Part shown: piece after piece, positions 19,368-30,254 of the stretch
How positions within the stretch are numbered: position 1 is the stretch's first letter
Layout: every line of letters starts with the position of its first letter
Source of the DNA: Candidatus Eiseniibacteriota bacterium
GTDB taxonomy: Bacteria; Eisenbacteria; RBG-16-71-46; CAIMUX01
Direction: 5' to 3'
Assembly (NCBI GenBank): GCA_903844735.1
Contig: CAIMUX010000123.1
Location: 1 to 64,000, forward strand
DNA: 64,000 nucleotides
Program-made: the position numbers and the translations under genes
Notes under the pieces: model-generated
The model's input: the letters and a program-made list of their open reading frames with translations, nothing else
Databases searched by the model: none
What the model was told of the DNA's origin: nothing

Positions 19368-19682
19368 CCTCTCGCCTCCGGGTATTGTTGATCCCGCTCA
19401 AAGTGATCGTAATCAATTGTAACCGAGTAGGGTAGGCCGTTCGAGGGCGGGGTAAGCGACTGCGTATCCGCCGCCGACCAGCTACGCAACGTCGTGGAAG
19501 TTCAGTGACCTCAAGAACTCTCTGAACTTGTCCACCCCACGCTTGGCAGCGGCCTCCCCACCCCCTACGATGTGACACCGCAGCGCGGATCGTCCATGCG
19601 CCCCGACGCAGGCGATCCGGGTCAGTCTGCGTCGGACGTTCAGCCAACCGGGCGAACAGAGCGCCCCCAAAAGGGAGATCCC

Positions 19683-20498
19683 ATGGCCAAGCGTTGGACA
19701 GCTCGGCAAGTTCGGGCCCTCAAGGGCAAGGAACGGATCCCGGTCGTCACTTGCTACGACTGGGCGTTCGCCCGACTCTGCGATGAAGCGGGTTTCCCCG
19801 TGCTCCTCGTGGGCGACAGCTTGGGCAACACCGTCCTCGGCCACGAGACCACGATCCCGGTTCGGCTGGAGGACATGATCCACCACGCCGCTGCGGTGAT
19901 GCGCGCACGCCCGAAGGCGCTTGTCGTCGTCGATATGCCGTTTCTGTCGTTCCAGGTCAACGCCGAGAAGGCCCTGGAAGCGGCGGGGCGGATCCTGCAG
20001 GAGACCGGCGCCGATGCCGTAAAGCTGGAGGGCGGCCACCGCAGCGCCGACGCGGTGCAGAAGATCACCGAAGCGGGGATTCCGGTGATGGGGCATCTCG
20101 GCCTCACGCCGCAGTCCGTGCTGGAGTTCGGCGGCTACGGAGTGCAGGGACGCGGCCCGGCGGGGAACATCTTGGTGGACGACGCGTGCCTGCTCGAGGA
20201 CGCCGGTGCGTTCAGCATCGTTCTGGAGAAGATCCCGGCGCCGCTGGCGGAGCGGATCACCCGGAAAGTCTCGATTCCGACCATCGGCATCGGCGCGGGT
20301 GTGGGTTGCGACGGGCAGGTACTCGTGCTGCACGACATTCTCGGGCTGGTGCCCGCGTTCAAGCCGCGCTTCGTGAAGCGCTACGCCGATCTGGGTGCCA
20401 CTGTGGTGGAGGCGCTGATCCGCTACGCCACCGAGGTGCGCGACGGATCGTTCCCGGGCCCGGAACATGCCTACGATGAGGAGGAGGAGAGTCCGTGA
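19683..20498 (+). CDS. panB: 3-methyl-2-oxobutanoate hydroxymethyltransferase
   Basis: Makes ketopantoate from 2-oxoisovalerate and methylene-tetrahydrofolate, the first pantothenate step. The 271-residue protein shows the family motifs VVTCYDWAFARLCDEAG, LLVGDSLGNTVLGH (metal-binding Asp), DAVKLEGG and GIGAGVGCDGQVLVLHD. The start at 19683 (MAKRWTARQVRALKG) has GGGAGA upstream; the longer frame to 19572 adds an unrelated low-complexity extension. Its stop overlaps the panC GTG (GTGA). Confidence 0.96.
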   Translation: MAKRWTARQVRALKGKERIPVVTCYDWAFARLCDEAGFPVLLVGDSLGNTVLGHETTIPVRLEDMIHHAAAVMRARPKALVVVDMPFLSFQVNAEKALEAAGRILQETGADAVKLEGGHRSADAVQKITEAGIPVMGHLGLTPQSVLEFGGYGVQGRGPAGNILVDDACLLEDAGAFSIVLEKIPAPLAERITRKVSIPTIGIGAGVGCDGQVLVLHDILGLVPAFKPRFVKRYADLGATVVEALIRYATEVRDGSFPGPEHAYDEEEESP

Positions 20499-21487
20499 AG
20501 ATCGTGCGCACGGCAGTGGCGGTGCGGACGGCGGTGCGCGCGGCCCGCGCTCGCGGCGAGCGGATCGGGTTCGTCCCCACCATGGGCTTCCTTCACGAGG
20601 GGCACCTGTCGCTGGCGCGACGGGCCAGGGGCGAGAACGGCCTCGTGGTGGCGAGTATCTTCGTCAACCCGCTTCAGTTCGGTCCCGCCGAGGACTTCGA
20701 TGGTTATCCGCAGGCGCCGCGCCGCGACCACGCTCTGCTCATCCGCGAGGGGGTCGATCTCTGCTACGAGCCGCGCGCCGATGCCGTCTACGCCGAAGAC
20801 TTCTCTACGCTGATCGTCGTGAACGACCTTGATGAGCCGCTGTGCGGCCGGTTCCGCTCAGGGCACTTCATCGGCGTGGCCACCGTGGTGGCGAAACTCC
20901 TCCACGCCGTCGAGCCTGACCGGCTCTACCTCGGGGCCAAAGACTGGCAACAGTCGCGGGTGATCACCCGCATGATCCGTGACCTGGAGCTGCCGGTGGC
21001 GTTGGTCGTCTGTCCGACGGTCCGCGAGCCCGATGGCCTCGCGATGAGCTCGCGGAACACCTATCTCACGGCACAGGAGCGGGCCTGGGCGCCGAACATC
21101 CATCGCGCGCTATCGGCGATCGCGGCCGAAGTGCGCGCGGGGAGGCTCACGAGGCCGGGCGAGGTGGCCACCGCGGTGCGCCGCTGCTTGCGAGGCGGGC
21201 TCGGTCGCGTGCAGTACGCCGAGATCCTCGATGCCGAGAGCCTCCGCCCCGTCGATTTGCTTCGAGGTCGGCTGGTTCTCGCCACGGCCTGCTTTGTGGG
21301 GAAGGCCCGCCTCATCGACAATGTCGTCTTCACGGTGCCGTCTCGCGCCGCGCGTGGGACGAGGAAGGCCGGCGCGCCCGGCGCGTTGAGCAAGGCGGGC
21401 ACGACGGGCGGATCCGTCAAAGTCGGCGCGAAACGAGCGCCACGTCAGGCCGACTCCGCACGTTCGACGACCTGGAGGCCCCGGTGA
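20495..21487 (+). CDS. panC: Pantothenate synthetase
   Basis: Condenses pantoate and beta-alanine using ATP. Nucleotidyl-transferase motifs are present: GFLHEGHLSL (HIGH-type), KDWQQSRVI (KMSKS-like position) and MSSRNTYL. The core of about 280 residues is normal. It carries a C-terminal Ala/Gly/Lys/Arg-rich extension of about 45 residues (from SRAARGTRKAG), unlike typical PanC. The GTG start overlaps panB, and the stop overlaps the GTG of the GlmU-HIT gene, so the three are translationally linked. Confidence 0.95.
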   Translation: MKIVRTAVAVRTAVRAARARGERIGFVPTMGFLHEGHLSLARRARGENGLVVASIFVNPLQFGPAEDFDGYPQAPRRDHALLIREGVDLCYEPRADAVYAEDFSTLIVVNDLDEPLCGRFRSGHFIGVATVVAKLLHAVEPDRLYLGAKDWQQSRVITRMIRDLELPVALVVCPTVREPDGLAMSSRNTYLTAQERAWAPNIHRALSAIAAEVRAGRLTRPGEVATAVRRCLRGGLGRVQYAEILDAESLRPVDLLRGRLVLATACFVGKARLIDNVVFTVPSRAARGTRKAGAPGALSKAGTTGGSVKVGAKRAPRQADSARSTTWRPR

Positions 21488-22698
21488 CCACCCCGACCGA
21501 CCGCCGTTGGGTCAGCCTCGTCCTCGCCGCCGGCAAGGGAACGCGGATGAATTCCGATCTTGCCAAGGTCCTCCACGAGATCGACGGGCGCTCGCTGCTC
21601 GGACACGTCCTCGATACCGCCGCGTCGCTCCACCTCTCCCGCATGATCGTGGTCGTGGGACATCAGGCCGAAGAGGTCCGGCGACGCCACACCCCTGACG
21701 GTGTCGAGTTCGCGATGCAGCAGCCGCAGCTCGGCACCGGCCACGCGGTGATGGTGGCGGCTCCTCTCCTGGAGACCGAACCGCCCGACGCCGACTGCCT
21801 TGTCCTCTACGGTGATGTCCCGCTGCTGCGCGCTTCCACGCTCCACGAGCTGATGGAGCGCCATCGGCTCGATGGCAACGGCGTCACCGTCCTGACCGCC
21901 GAGGTGGACGATCCCAAAGGCTATGGCCGCATCATCCGCGACGCGCGCGGCGATTTCCGATGCATCACCGAGGACCGCGATCTAGACCCCGCCCAGCGCG
22001 GCATTCGCGAGATCAACTCCGGCATCTACGCCTTCCAACTGGCCCCGCTGCTCCGCGCTCTCGGCTCGCTGCGCGCCGACAACTCTCAGAAGGAGTACTA
22101 TCTCACCGACGCTCTCACCGTGATCCGCGACGCGGGGTTACCGGTGGGGGTGTTCCTGCTCGGCGATCCGCAGGAGATTTCCGGCATCAACACGCCGGCG
22201 CAACTGGCCGATGCCGCGGCGGTTCTCGCGCGGCGACGGGCCGACCCCGCGGAAGGCTGCCTCGCGTGTGCCCTCCTCTCGCGGGAGGATCTCGTGCTGG
22301 CGCGGTACCCAGGGGCGGTAATCGCGCTCGCCCCGCGGCCGTACAACGCCGGGCATCTCTGGATCGTGCCGGAGCAGCACCTCGTCTCGTGGGAGTCGCT
22401 CTCACCCGCCGCCGCGGAGCATCTTCTGAGCCTGGCGGCCGAGGCGGAGCGCTGGCTGGAAGAGGCCTACCACCCCCAGGCGACGAACCTCGGGTACAAT
22501 TCGGGGACAGCGGGCGAGCATGTCGTCGTCCAGGTCGTGCCCCGCTGGACCGGTGACGCCAACTTCATGCCGCTCTTCGCCGGCGTGAACATCCTTCCGG
22601 AGACCCCGGAGGGGACCCGTCGGCACATTCTCGAAGCCCGGGACCGGCTCGCCGCCGGAGGCAGGGATGCCGCACCCGAAACGGGAGGGACGCCGTGA
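21484..22698 (+). CDS. GlmU-like nucleotidyltransferase fused to a degenerate HIT domain
   Basis: Residues 1-255 form a sugar-nucleotidyltransferase domain very close to the uridylyltransferase half of GlmU: LVLAAGKGTRMNSDLAKVLH, QPQLGTGHAV, YGDVPLL, GYGRIIRD, EINSGIYAF and NSQKEYYLTD. The left-handed-helix acetyltransferase half is missing. Instead residues about 258-385 form a HIT domain: CLAC, PRPYNAGHLWIVPEQHLVSW, NLGYNSG, VVPRWTGDANFMPLFAG. The HIT triad normally reads HxHxH (or HxHxQ); here it is HVVVQ (His346, Val348, Gln350), so the nucleophilic middle His is lost. UDP-GlcNAc-type synthesis by the first half is likely; the HIT half is probably a non-catalytic nucleotide-binding or regulatory unit. 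GTG overlaps at both ends couple it to panC and the LytR_C gene. Confidence 0.88.
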   Translation: MTTPTDRRWVSLVLAAGKGTRMNSDLAKVLHEIDGRSLLGHVLDTAASLHLSRMIVVVGHQAEEVRRRHTPDGVEFAMQQPQLGTGHAVMVAAPLLETEPPDADCLVLYGDVPLLRASTLHELMERHRLDGNGVTVLTAEVDDPKGYGRIIRDARGDFRCITEDRDLDPAQRGIREINSGIYAFQLAPLLRALGSLRADNSQKEYYLTDALTVIRDAGLPVGVFLLGDPQEISGINTPAQLADAAAVLARRRADPAEGCLACALLSREDLVLARYPGAVIALAPRPYNAGHLWIVPEQHLVSWESLSPAAAEHLLSLAAEAERWLEEAYHPQATNLGYNSGTAGEHVVVQVVPRWTGDANFMPLFAGVNILPETPEGTRRHILEARDRLAAGGRDAAPETGGTP

Positions 22699-23225
22699 GC
22701 ACACGCAAGAGCAGAAAGCGGGGGCTGGGGCGCGGCTTCGGCCGCATGGTGGAGATCCTGGCAGGGACGGCCCTCTTTTTCGTCGTGCTCGTTTTCGGTA
22801 TCTCGATCGCGAAGCGCTACAGCGGGGAGGAGAGAGTAGCGCGGCGGGCCGAGCCCGTGTCCTACGTGACGCCGGCGCCCACGGCCGCGGATCTCGACAC
22901 GCTGCGCAATCGCCCCACACTGAAACTCCTGAACGGGTGCGGCCGCCCCGGGCTGGCCGACCGGATGCAGTCGCCCCTGCGCCGGGCGGGCTTTGATGTT
23001 CTCGACACGGACAACGCCGACCGCTTCGACTACGATCGCACCGTCGTGCGCGATCGTTCCGCGAAGACCGGAGCGGCGGAGAAACTGCGCGACTGGCTGC
23101 GGGCGGAGTATGGCGTCGGTGAGATCCGTGAGGACGCCGTGCCGGTCCCGGAGGCGGACCTGATCCTCGTCTTGGGCCAAGATCTGGCTGATTCGCTGGC
23201 AAAGAGAGAGAACCGGGCCCGCTGA
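22695..23225 (+). CDS. LytR C-terminal-domain membrane protein
   Basis: A 176-residue protein with one N-terminal membrane helix (about 20-42, ILAGTALFFVVLVFGISIA) after a basic start, and an extracytoplasmic LytR_C-like domain (about 72-165). The hallmark is LKLLNGCGRPGLADRMQSPLRRAGFDV. LytR_C domains occur in envelope proteins, often next to LytR-CpsA-Psr domains, which are absent here. The role is unknown. GTG start overlapping the upstream stop. Confidence 0.8.
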   Translation: MSTRKSRKRGLGRGFGRMVEILAGTALFFVVLVFGISIAKRYSGEERVARRAEPVSYVTPAPTAADLDTLRNRPTLKLLNGCGRPGLADRMQSPLRRAGFDVLDTDNADRFDYDRTVVRDRSAKTGAAEKLRDWLRAEYGVGEIREDAVPVPEADLILVLGQDLADSLAKRENRAR

Positions 23226-23262
23226 CCCGGAGCGGGAGCAGACCTCCCGCAGGAGCATGGAC

Positions 23263-23436
23263 ATGCCGCAGGGTAGGGAATGGATCTGGATCTTTCTCGC
23301 CATCGTGGTGCTGTTCGGGGCCAGCCGCATTCCGGCGCTGGCCCGTTCGTTCGGGCAGGGGATCCGCGAGTTCAAGACCGGGTTGAAAGAGCCGAGCAAG
23401 GACGACGACGGGAAGACACCTCCGCCGAAGTCCTGA
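23263..23436 (+). CDS. tatA: Twin-arginine translocase pore subunit TatA
   Basis: A 57-residue protein: a short N-terminus, a hydrophobic helix (WIWIFLAIVVLFGASRIPAL), an amphipathic helix (ARSFGQGIREFKTGL) and a charged tail (KEPSKDDDGKTPPPKS). The FGASRIPALARSFGQGIREF motif is diagnostic for TatA/E. The ATG at 23263 has AGGAG 7 nt upstream; an ATG two codons earlier is too close to it. Together with tatC at 12.6 kb this gives a minimal TatAC pair; no tatB is seen. Confidence 0.92.
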   Translation: MPQGREWIWIFLAIVVLFGASRIPALARSFGQGIREFKTGLKEPSKDDDGKTPPPKS

Positions 23437-23626
23437 TCCGGCCGCGCTTCCCGTCGATGGTGGGTAGTGCCGCTGGCCCTGAGCGACCCCGGCCCCCCGG
23501 GTGCGGACAACCGGTGTTCCGGGTCCCCGGACCTGTACTATCCGTGCCTTCCGGGACGCAAATCGTCCGATCGTGGGAGCGAACCGGTCTCCTTCGGAGC
23601 CTCAACCAAACCGCGTCACCTGACGC

Positions 23627-23854
23627 TCACGCAGCCTCAGTGGCTGCGTAGACCTTTCCTTTCTTCGTCAGCCACGCCACGTCTCCCCGCTCGGCATGCT
23701 CCTTGATCTCGCGGAGGAGCTGAACTGTCTCAGATTCGTAGCACGGCTCGCTAAGGTCATCGGCAGGGATGACCATCTCGATCTCCACAGCAACCACATA
23801 TTTCTCGGTCTGAATCAATCGAGTCCGTCTGACTCGCTCTCCGGGAATACCCAT
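23627..23854 (-). CDS. Small hypothetical protein, partner of the DUF4258 gene
   Basis: A 75-residue acidic protein (MGIPGERVRRTRLIQTEKYV... ending WLTKKGKVYAATEAA). The start was chosen from AGGAG about 6 nt before the ATG at 23854; the longer upstream frame overlaps the neighbouring gene. It lies 2 nt downstream of the DUF4258 gene in the same direction. Its middle (EIEMVIPADDLSEPCYESETVQLLREIKEHAE) is plausible for a small antitoxin or regulatory partner, but no family is recognised with confidence. Confidence 0.6.
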   Translation of the reverse strand: MGIPGERVRRTRLIQTEKYVVAVEIEMVIPADDLSEPCYESETVQLLREIKEHAERGDVAWLTKKGKVYAATEAA

Positions 23855-23856
23855 AC

Positions 23857-24144
23857 TTAGCTCCTGTCGAAGAAGTGGACGGTTACCAGTTTGGCGACGC
23901 CACTCTGATGCAGATGAGACCAAATGGCCTTGAATTCGGTCCCATCCGGCAAAGACTCGCGCACTTCCGCAGCCGGGTTCGGCGAAGCGTCCACTCGCTC
24001 GACTATCAACTCGCCGTCTTCCAGACCCGCGACCGCCTGCCACTCCATGATACCACGCTCTTCCATCCGTTCGGAAGCGTGCAGGCCGACGACGTACTTC
24101 TCCTCGGCGACGAGTCGGCGAATCGTATCGAATAGCTGTCCCAT
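23857..24144 (-). CDS. DUF4258-family toxin-like protein
   Basis: A 95-residue protein (MGQLFDTIRRLVAEEKYVVG...VTVHFFDRS) with the DUF4258 pattern: LHASERMEERGI followed by a beta-rich half ending in KLVTVHF. DUF4258 proteins are often encoded next to small antitoxin-like genes and resemble RelE/BrnT-type RNases; activity has not been shown for most. The ATG at 24144 has GGAGGAGG upstream. It forms a tight two-gene unit with the 75-residue gene 2 nt downstream. Confidence 0.65.
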   Translation of the reverse strand: MGQLFDTIRRLVAEEKYVVGLHASERMEERGIMEWQAVAGLEDGELIVERVDASPNPAAEVRESLPDGTEFKAIWSHLHQSGVAKLVTVHFFDRS

Positions 24145-24483
24145 CGGCCTCCTCCCTTCATCCTCGGCCACCAATTCGACCGAGACCTGGGAGCCCGAAT
24201 ACCCTACCGCGACTCTCATGTGCCGAATAGAGGATTCAACGGACCTGCGCTCAGCGGTCGTCAAGGGACCGCACCGCTCCCGCCGCCCCGCCGCAACTCG
24301 TTGCTGTAGGCCCACTCAGGCACTCGCAGTCATATTCCCCTGGCGGCCGGGCGGGTTGTGCGCTATGCTTACCCATCCGGTCGCCTGCCCTCCTCCAGAA
24401 GGTGACTCGCCCGGGGTAACCGCCGGGATCATGCCCCGATCGGACACACGTTTCATCACAAGGATCCAGTCACAAGGAGAACC
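24145..24483. other. Intergenic region upstream of typA
   Basis: About 340 bp between the divergent DUF4258 gene and typA. No RNA gene, repeat or convincing promoter was recognised. The typA ribosome site (AAGGAGAACC) lies at the right end. Confidence 0.5.
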
Positions 24484-26289
<1,806 letters not shown>

Positions 26290-26291
26290 GG

Positions 26292-27365
26292 TTGGGGCGC
26301 CGGACGCGCGTGCATCTCTTCGTTCCGGGCCGCATCTGTCTCCTGGGCGAGCACTCGGACTGGGCCGGCGGGTACCGGACCGTCTGTCCGGACCTGGAGA
26401 AGGGGCACGCGATCATCGCGGGTACGAATCAAGGGATTCACGCCGAGGTCGAAGCACATCCTTCCTCGCTCGTGCTCCTCGCGACGACACCCGACGGTCT
26501 CCGGCACGGTCCGCACGAGATCCCGATGCGGGCGGACGCGCTTCTCCAGGAGGCGCTGGCCGGTGGTTTCTGGAGCTACGTCGCCGGAGTGGCCTACCAG
26601 GTGCTGCTCCAACACAAGGTCGGCGGCCTCGTGCTCCACAACCACCGGACTGATCTTCCGCTGCGCAAGGGCCTCTCCTCGAGTGCTGCCATCAGCGTCC
26701 TCGCGGCCCGAGCGTTCAATCGCGTCTACGGGCTGGACCTCGACACCCGGCAGGAGATGGAACTCGCCTACCAGGGAGAGATCACCACCCCGTCGCGGTG
26801 CGGCCGTATGGACCAGGGGTGTGCTTTCGGAAATCACGTCGTCCTGATGACCTTCGACGGAGACCGGCTCGAGACCGAAGAACTGACCGTCGGCGCGGAC
26901 CTGCACCTCGTCCTGGTCGACCTGCAGGCCCGGAAAGACACAGTGAAGATCCTCGCGCAGTTGCATCGCGCGTACCCCCGTGCGGAAACCGAGATCGAAC
27001 GCGGCGTGCAAGAACTCCTTGGGCCGGTCAACCGGCGCCTTGTGCATGAGGCCGTCGAAGCCCTGCGCCGCGGGAGCGGGGAACGGCTGGGCGCACTGAT
27101 GTCGGAAGCGCAGGCGGCCTTCGACCGACACGCCGTCCCCGCCTGCCCGGTGGAGTTGACCGCGCCGGTGCTTCACCGCGTACTCGAATACGGACCGCTG
27201 CGATCGCTCACCTGGGGTGGCAAGGGGGTCGGGTCCCAGGGCGATGGCGCCGTGCAGTTTGTCGTCCGCGGACCGGAAGCGCAGCGCACGGCGATAGCGA
27301 TCATCGAACGCGATCTCGGGATGCCTTGCATGGAACTGACGCTTCGAGGGCTGGCGATCACGTGA
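26292..27365 (+). CDS. GHMP kinase, galactokinase-like
   Basis: A 357-residue small-molecule kinase. The N-terminal motif PGRICLLGEHSDWAGGY matches the galactokinase signature region, and LPLRKGLSSSAAISVLAA is the GHMP phosphate-binding loop. A C-terminal WGGKGVGSQGDGAVQFV matches GHMP motif 3. It is shorter than true galactokinases and departs from them in the sugar-binding region, so the substrate (a hexose or related sugar) is unclear. The start is TTG at 26292, 2 nt after typA; a later start would cut into motif 1. Confidence 0.82.
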   Translation: MGRRTRVHLFVPGRICLLGEHSDWAGGYRTVCPDLEKGHAIIAGTNQGIHAEVEAHPSSLVLLATTPDGLRHGPHEIPMRADALLQEALAGGFWSYVAGVAYQVLLQHKVGGLVLHNHRTDLPLRKGLSSSAAISVLAARAFNRVYGLDLDTRQEMELAYQGEITTPSRCGRMDQGCAFGNHVVLMTFDGDRLETEELTVGADLHLVLVDLQARKDTVKILAQLHRAYPRAETEIERGVQELLGPVNRRLVHEAVEALRRGSGERLGALMSEAQAAFDRHAVPACPVELTAPVLHRVLEYGPLRSLTWGGKGVGSQGDGAVQFVVRGPEAQRTAIAIIERDLGMPCMELTLRGLAIT

Positions 27366-27429
27366 ATCCTGGAGGTCCGCAGCCGCCTAGCGCACGTCCC
27401 GCTCTACTTGCCAGCGCTACTCACCCGCC

Positions 27430-28137
27430 CTACTGCCAGACCATCAACAGCGTCCGCGGGTCGAGTTCGATGTGGACGTCGGCCACGTCGGGACTGTCAT
27501 GGTCCTTGAGGAGCTGCAGCCGCACATGGTCCTCGTTCTGCTGCAAGCGCAGCAGAACCGAGAGGTACTCCTCGAAGCGGGCGATGCGCAGCGGAACGCC
27601 GCGGGCGTCGAGTTCATCGCCCTCGCGATGGACCTTGGCCTCCAGCCAGATCTCGCACTGCAACTGGCCGGCGAGGTCCTTGAGGGCGGCGAGCTCGTCC
27701 GCGGAGGTCTTCTCCCAGTTCGGAAAGCCGTCGAAGAGCAGAATGCCGGGCTCGAAGTGCATGTGCTGCTTCATGTAAGTGGCGGCGCGCGTGATTCGCT
27801 CCAGGCTGAAGCTGTGATCGACGAAAGTGTGGATCATCCGATTGCGTTCGACCTGGAGGTGGACGCGCAGGCGGTCTTCCAGATGCACCGACTCGGCCAG
27901 GTCCCGGAAGATCTCCTCGTAGAACGCCAGCACCTTGTCCGCAGATGCACGGGTGCTGACGTGAAGCACCCGGCGGTCGTTCAGCAGGCCGTCCAGCCCG
28001 ATGTCCACGAGAAAGGCCCGGCGTCCGGTTCCGGCCCTCCCCATGACTACCCCGATGTTGCCGCGGCCGAGCCCGCCGTGAATCGAACGCTCGAAGACCC
28101 GCAGCGGGCTGCGGCGATTGAGCGACTGCCTGTCCAT
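27430..28137 (-). CDS. P-loop-like protein with a substituted Walker A lysine
   Basis: A 235-residue soluble protein of unknown function, 20 nt downstream of an EF-G gene on the same strand. The segment NIGVVMGRAGTGRRAFLVDIGLDGLL aligns with a KaiC/RecA-like Walker A region (GxxxxGK[ST]), but the Lys-Ser/Thr is Arg-Arg. VLHVSTRASADKVLAFYEEIF follows, as in the next strand-helix of such folds, and GILLFDGFPNW occupies the Walker B position. It may bind nucleotides weakly or be a pseudo-ATPase. The start at 28137 is supported by AGGAGA upstream. Confidence 0.65.
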   Translation of the reverse strand: MDRQSLNRRSPLRVFERSIHGGLGRGNIGVVMGRAGTGRRAFLVDIGLDGLLNDRRVLHVSTRASADKVLAFYEEIFRDLAESVHLEDRLRVHLQVERNRMIHTFVDHSFSLERITRAATYMKQHMHFEPGILLFDGFPNWEKTSADELAALKDLAGQLQCEIWLEAKVHREGDELDARGVPLRIARFEEYLSVLLRLQQNEDHVRLQLLKDHDSPDVADVHIELDPRTLLMVWQ

Positions 28138-28157
28138 GATCGTGTCTCCTCGGCCTC

Positions 28158-30254
28158 TCAATTGCCCTTGGCCCGTTTGTCCAACCACACCTTGCGGAGC
28201 TCCTCGCCGACTTCGGCCGGTGCCACACCGTAGCGAGAAAACTCCATCGTGAACTCGGCCTTTCCCTGTGTCGCCGATCGTAGCACGGTGGCGTAGCCGA
28301 ACATCTCGCTCAACGGCACATCGGCATCGATGCGCGCGAACCCGGATTCCTCGGTCGTGCCCAGAATGACGCCACGGCGCTTCATCAACGTTCCCATCAT
28401 GTCTCCCTGGAACTCGCCCGGACCCTCGACCGAGACTTTCATGATCGGTTCGAGCACCATCGGCTTGCCCTGGAGGTAGTGTTCGCGAAAGGCGCCGCGC
28501 GCGGCGGCTTGGAAAGCGTTGTCACTGCTGTCGACGGCGTGGGCGGCGCCGTCCTTCAGGATCACCCGCAGACCGACCACCGGGTATCCGGCATACTCGC
28601 CGCGATCGAGGCTGGCCTTGAATCCCTTCTCAATCGAGCCGATGTATTCCGTCGGGATGTTGCCGCCGATCACTTTATTGACGAACTCGAACTGTCCCTC
28701 GTCCATCGGCTCCATGACGCCGACGATGCGCCCGTACTGTCCGGAGCCGCCCGTCTGCTTCCGGTGCGTATAGTCGAACTTTATTGAAACGCCCATCGCC
28801 TCGCGGTAGGCCACCTTGGGGCGCCCGACCACGACCTCGGCGTTGTATTCGCGCTTCATCCGTTCGACGTAGACTTCGAGGTGCAGCTCGCCCATGCCGG
28901 AGATGAGGGTGTCGCCGGTCTCCTCGTCGGACCCGGTGCGGAAGGTGGGGTCTTCGCGCGTGAAGCGCTGGAGAGCCTTGGACATATTGTCCTGCGACTT
29001 CTTGTCTTTCGGCATGATGGCCAGGCTGACGACCGGCTCGGGGACGTGGATCGAGGTCATCGAGGCCTGGATCCGGCCGTCGGTAAACGTGTCTCCCGAC
29101 GCGCAGTCGATCCCGAACAGGGCCACGATATCTCCGGCGGGAGTTCCCTCGATGTCCTCCATGGAGTCGGCGTGCATGCGAACCAGCCGTCCGACCTTGA
29201 CCCGATCATGGCTGCGCGAGTTTACGATCATCTCGCCCTTGCGCAGCGCCCCCTGGTAGATCCGCAAGTAGGTGAGCTGGCCGTAGGGCGTCACCTGGAG
29301 CTTGAAGGCGAGCGCGATGAGCGGGAGATCAGGGGAAGGGATGGCCAGGAACGTCGTCTCCGCGCCGTTGCTCAGGTCGATCGCCTCGTTCTCGATCTCG
29401 GTCGGATCCGGCAGATAGCGGAGGACGGCGTCGAGCAGGAGTTGCACGCCCTTGTTCTTGTAGGCCGAGCCCATGAAGACCGGGGTGATCTTCCGAGCGA
29501 TCGTCGCCGATCGTACCGCCTCCTGAATGAGTTCGACGGAGGGGGTCCCTTCGAGCATCGCCTCCATGAGACCGTCGTGGTGCAGGGAGACGAGGTCGAG
29601 GAGCTCCTCGCGCCGCGCCTCGGCCTCGGGGCGCTGCGCCGCGGGGATGTCGATCTCCTCGATCTGCTCGCCGGTCGCGCCGCCGAAGAGGAAGCCCCGC
29701 ATTGTCAGCAGGTCGACCACGCCCCGATGATCGGCTTCCAGGCCGATCGGGATCTGCATCATGACCGCTGCGTGTCCGAGCTTCTCGCGCAGTTGCTCGG
29801 TCACGCGCGCAGGGTTGGCGCCGGCCCGGTCGCACTTGTTGACGAAGGCGATGCGCGGCACCCGGTACCGATTCATCTGCCGGTCCACCGTGATCGACTG
29901 GCTCTGGACGCCGGCGACCGCACAGAGGACCAAGATCGCACCGTCCAAGACCCGCAGCGAGCGTTCCACTTCGATTGTAAAATCGACGTGTCCCGGCGTG
30001 TCGATGATGTTGATGTGATGATCGTTCCAGGTGCAATGGGTCGCCGCGCTGGTGATGGTGATGCCGCGTTCTTTTTCCAGCTCCATGGAGTCCATGGTGG
30101 CGCCGACGCCGTCCTTGCCTCGGACCTCGTGCACTTTGTGGATCCGGTTGGTGTAGAACAGGATACGCTCGGTCAGTGTGGTCTTGCCCGAGTCGATGTG
30201 CGCGCTGATTCCGATATTTCGGACCATCGCGAGATTGTCGATACCGATGCTCAC
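28158..30254 (-). CDS. fusA: Elongation factor G (canonical, mtEFG1-like)
   Basis: A translocase GTPase of 698 residues. G motifs are [33 protein letters not shown] and [10 protein letters not shown]. Domain IV keeps the translocation loop ([20 protein letters not shown]), unlike the paralogue at 2912-4969. The [19 protein letters not shown] and [12 protein letters not shown] patterns match the mtEFG1/spd-type subfamily. The GTG at 30254 was chosen because AGGAG lies 8 nt upstream; an ATG 63 bp further upstream has no ribosome site. It is not linked to rpsL/rpsG/tuf as classical fusA is. Confidence 0.95.
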   Translation of the reverse strand: MSIGIDNLAMVRNIGISAHIDSGKTTLTERILFYTNRIHKVHEVRGKDGVGATMDSMELEKERGITITSAATHCTWNDHHINIIDTPGHVDFTIEVERSLRVLDGAILVLCAVAGVQSQSITVDRQMNRYRVPRIAFVNKCDRAGANPARVTEQLREKLGHAAVMMQIPIGLEADHRGVVDLLTMRGFLFGGATGEQIEEIDIPAAQRPEAEARREELLDLVSLHHDGLMEAMLEGTPSVELIQEAVRSATIARKITPVFMGSAYKNKGVQLLLDAVLRYLPDPTEIENEAIDLSNGAETTFLAIPSPDLPLIALAFKLQVTPYGQLTYLRIYQGALRKGEMIVNSRSHDRVKVGRLVRMHADSMEDIEGTPAGDIVALFGIDCASGDTFTDGRIQASMTSIHVPEPVVSLAIMPKDKKSQDNMSKALQRFTREDPTFRTGSDEETGDTLISGMGELHLEVYVERMKREYNAEVVVGRPKVAYREAMGVSIKFDYTHRKQTGGSGQYGRIVGVMEPMDEGQFEFVNKVIGGNIPTEYIGSIEKGFKASLDRGEYAGYPVVGLRVILKDGAAHAVDSSDNAFQAAARGAFREHYLQGKPMVLEPIMKVSVEGPGEFQGDMMGTLMKRRGVILGTTEESGFARIDADVPLSEMFGYATVLRSATQGKAEFTMEFSRYGVAPAEVGEELRKVWLDKRAKGN

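Larger units (their letters stand above)
18983..19682. other. Intergenic region with gene debris
   Basis: About 700 bp between the divergent GT-C gene and panB. It holds two very short minus-strand reading frames (listed separately) and, at about 19482-19571 on the minus strand, an open stretch ending KFREFLRSLNFHDVA that could be the tail of a lost gene. No tRNA, clear promoter or terminator was recognised. The panB ribosome site (GGGAGA) is at the right end. Confidence 0.5.

Noticed and set aside
23437-23626. A tRNA gene after tatA
   Set aside because: GC-rich stem-like pieces are present but no T-arm consensus or cloverleaf could be made.
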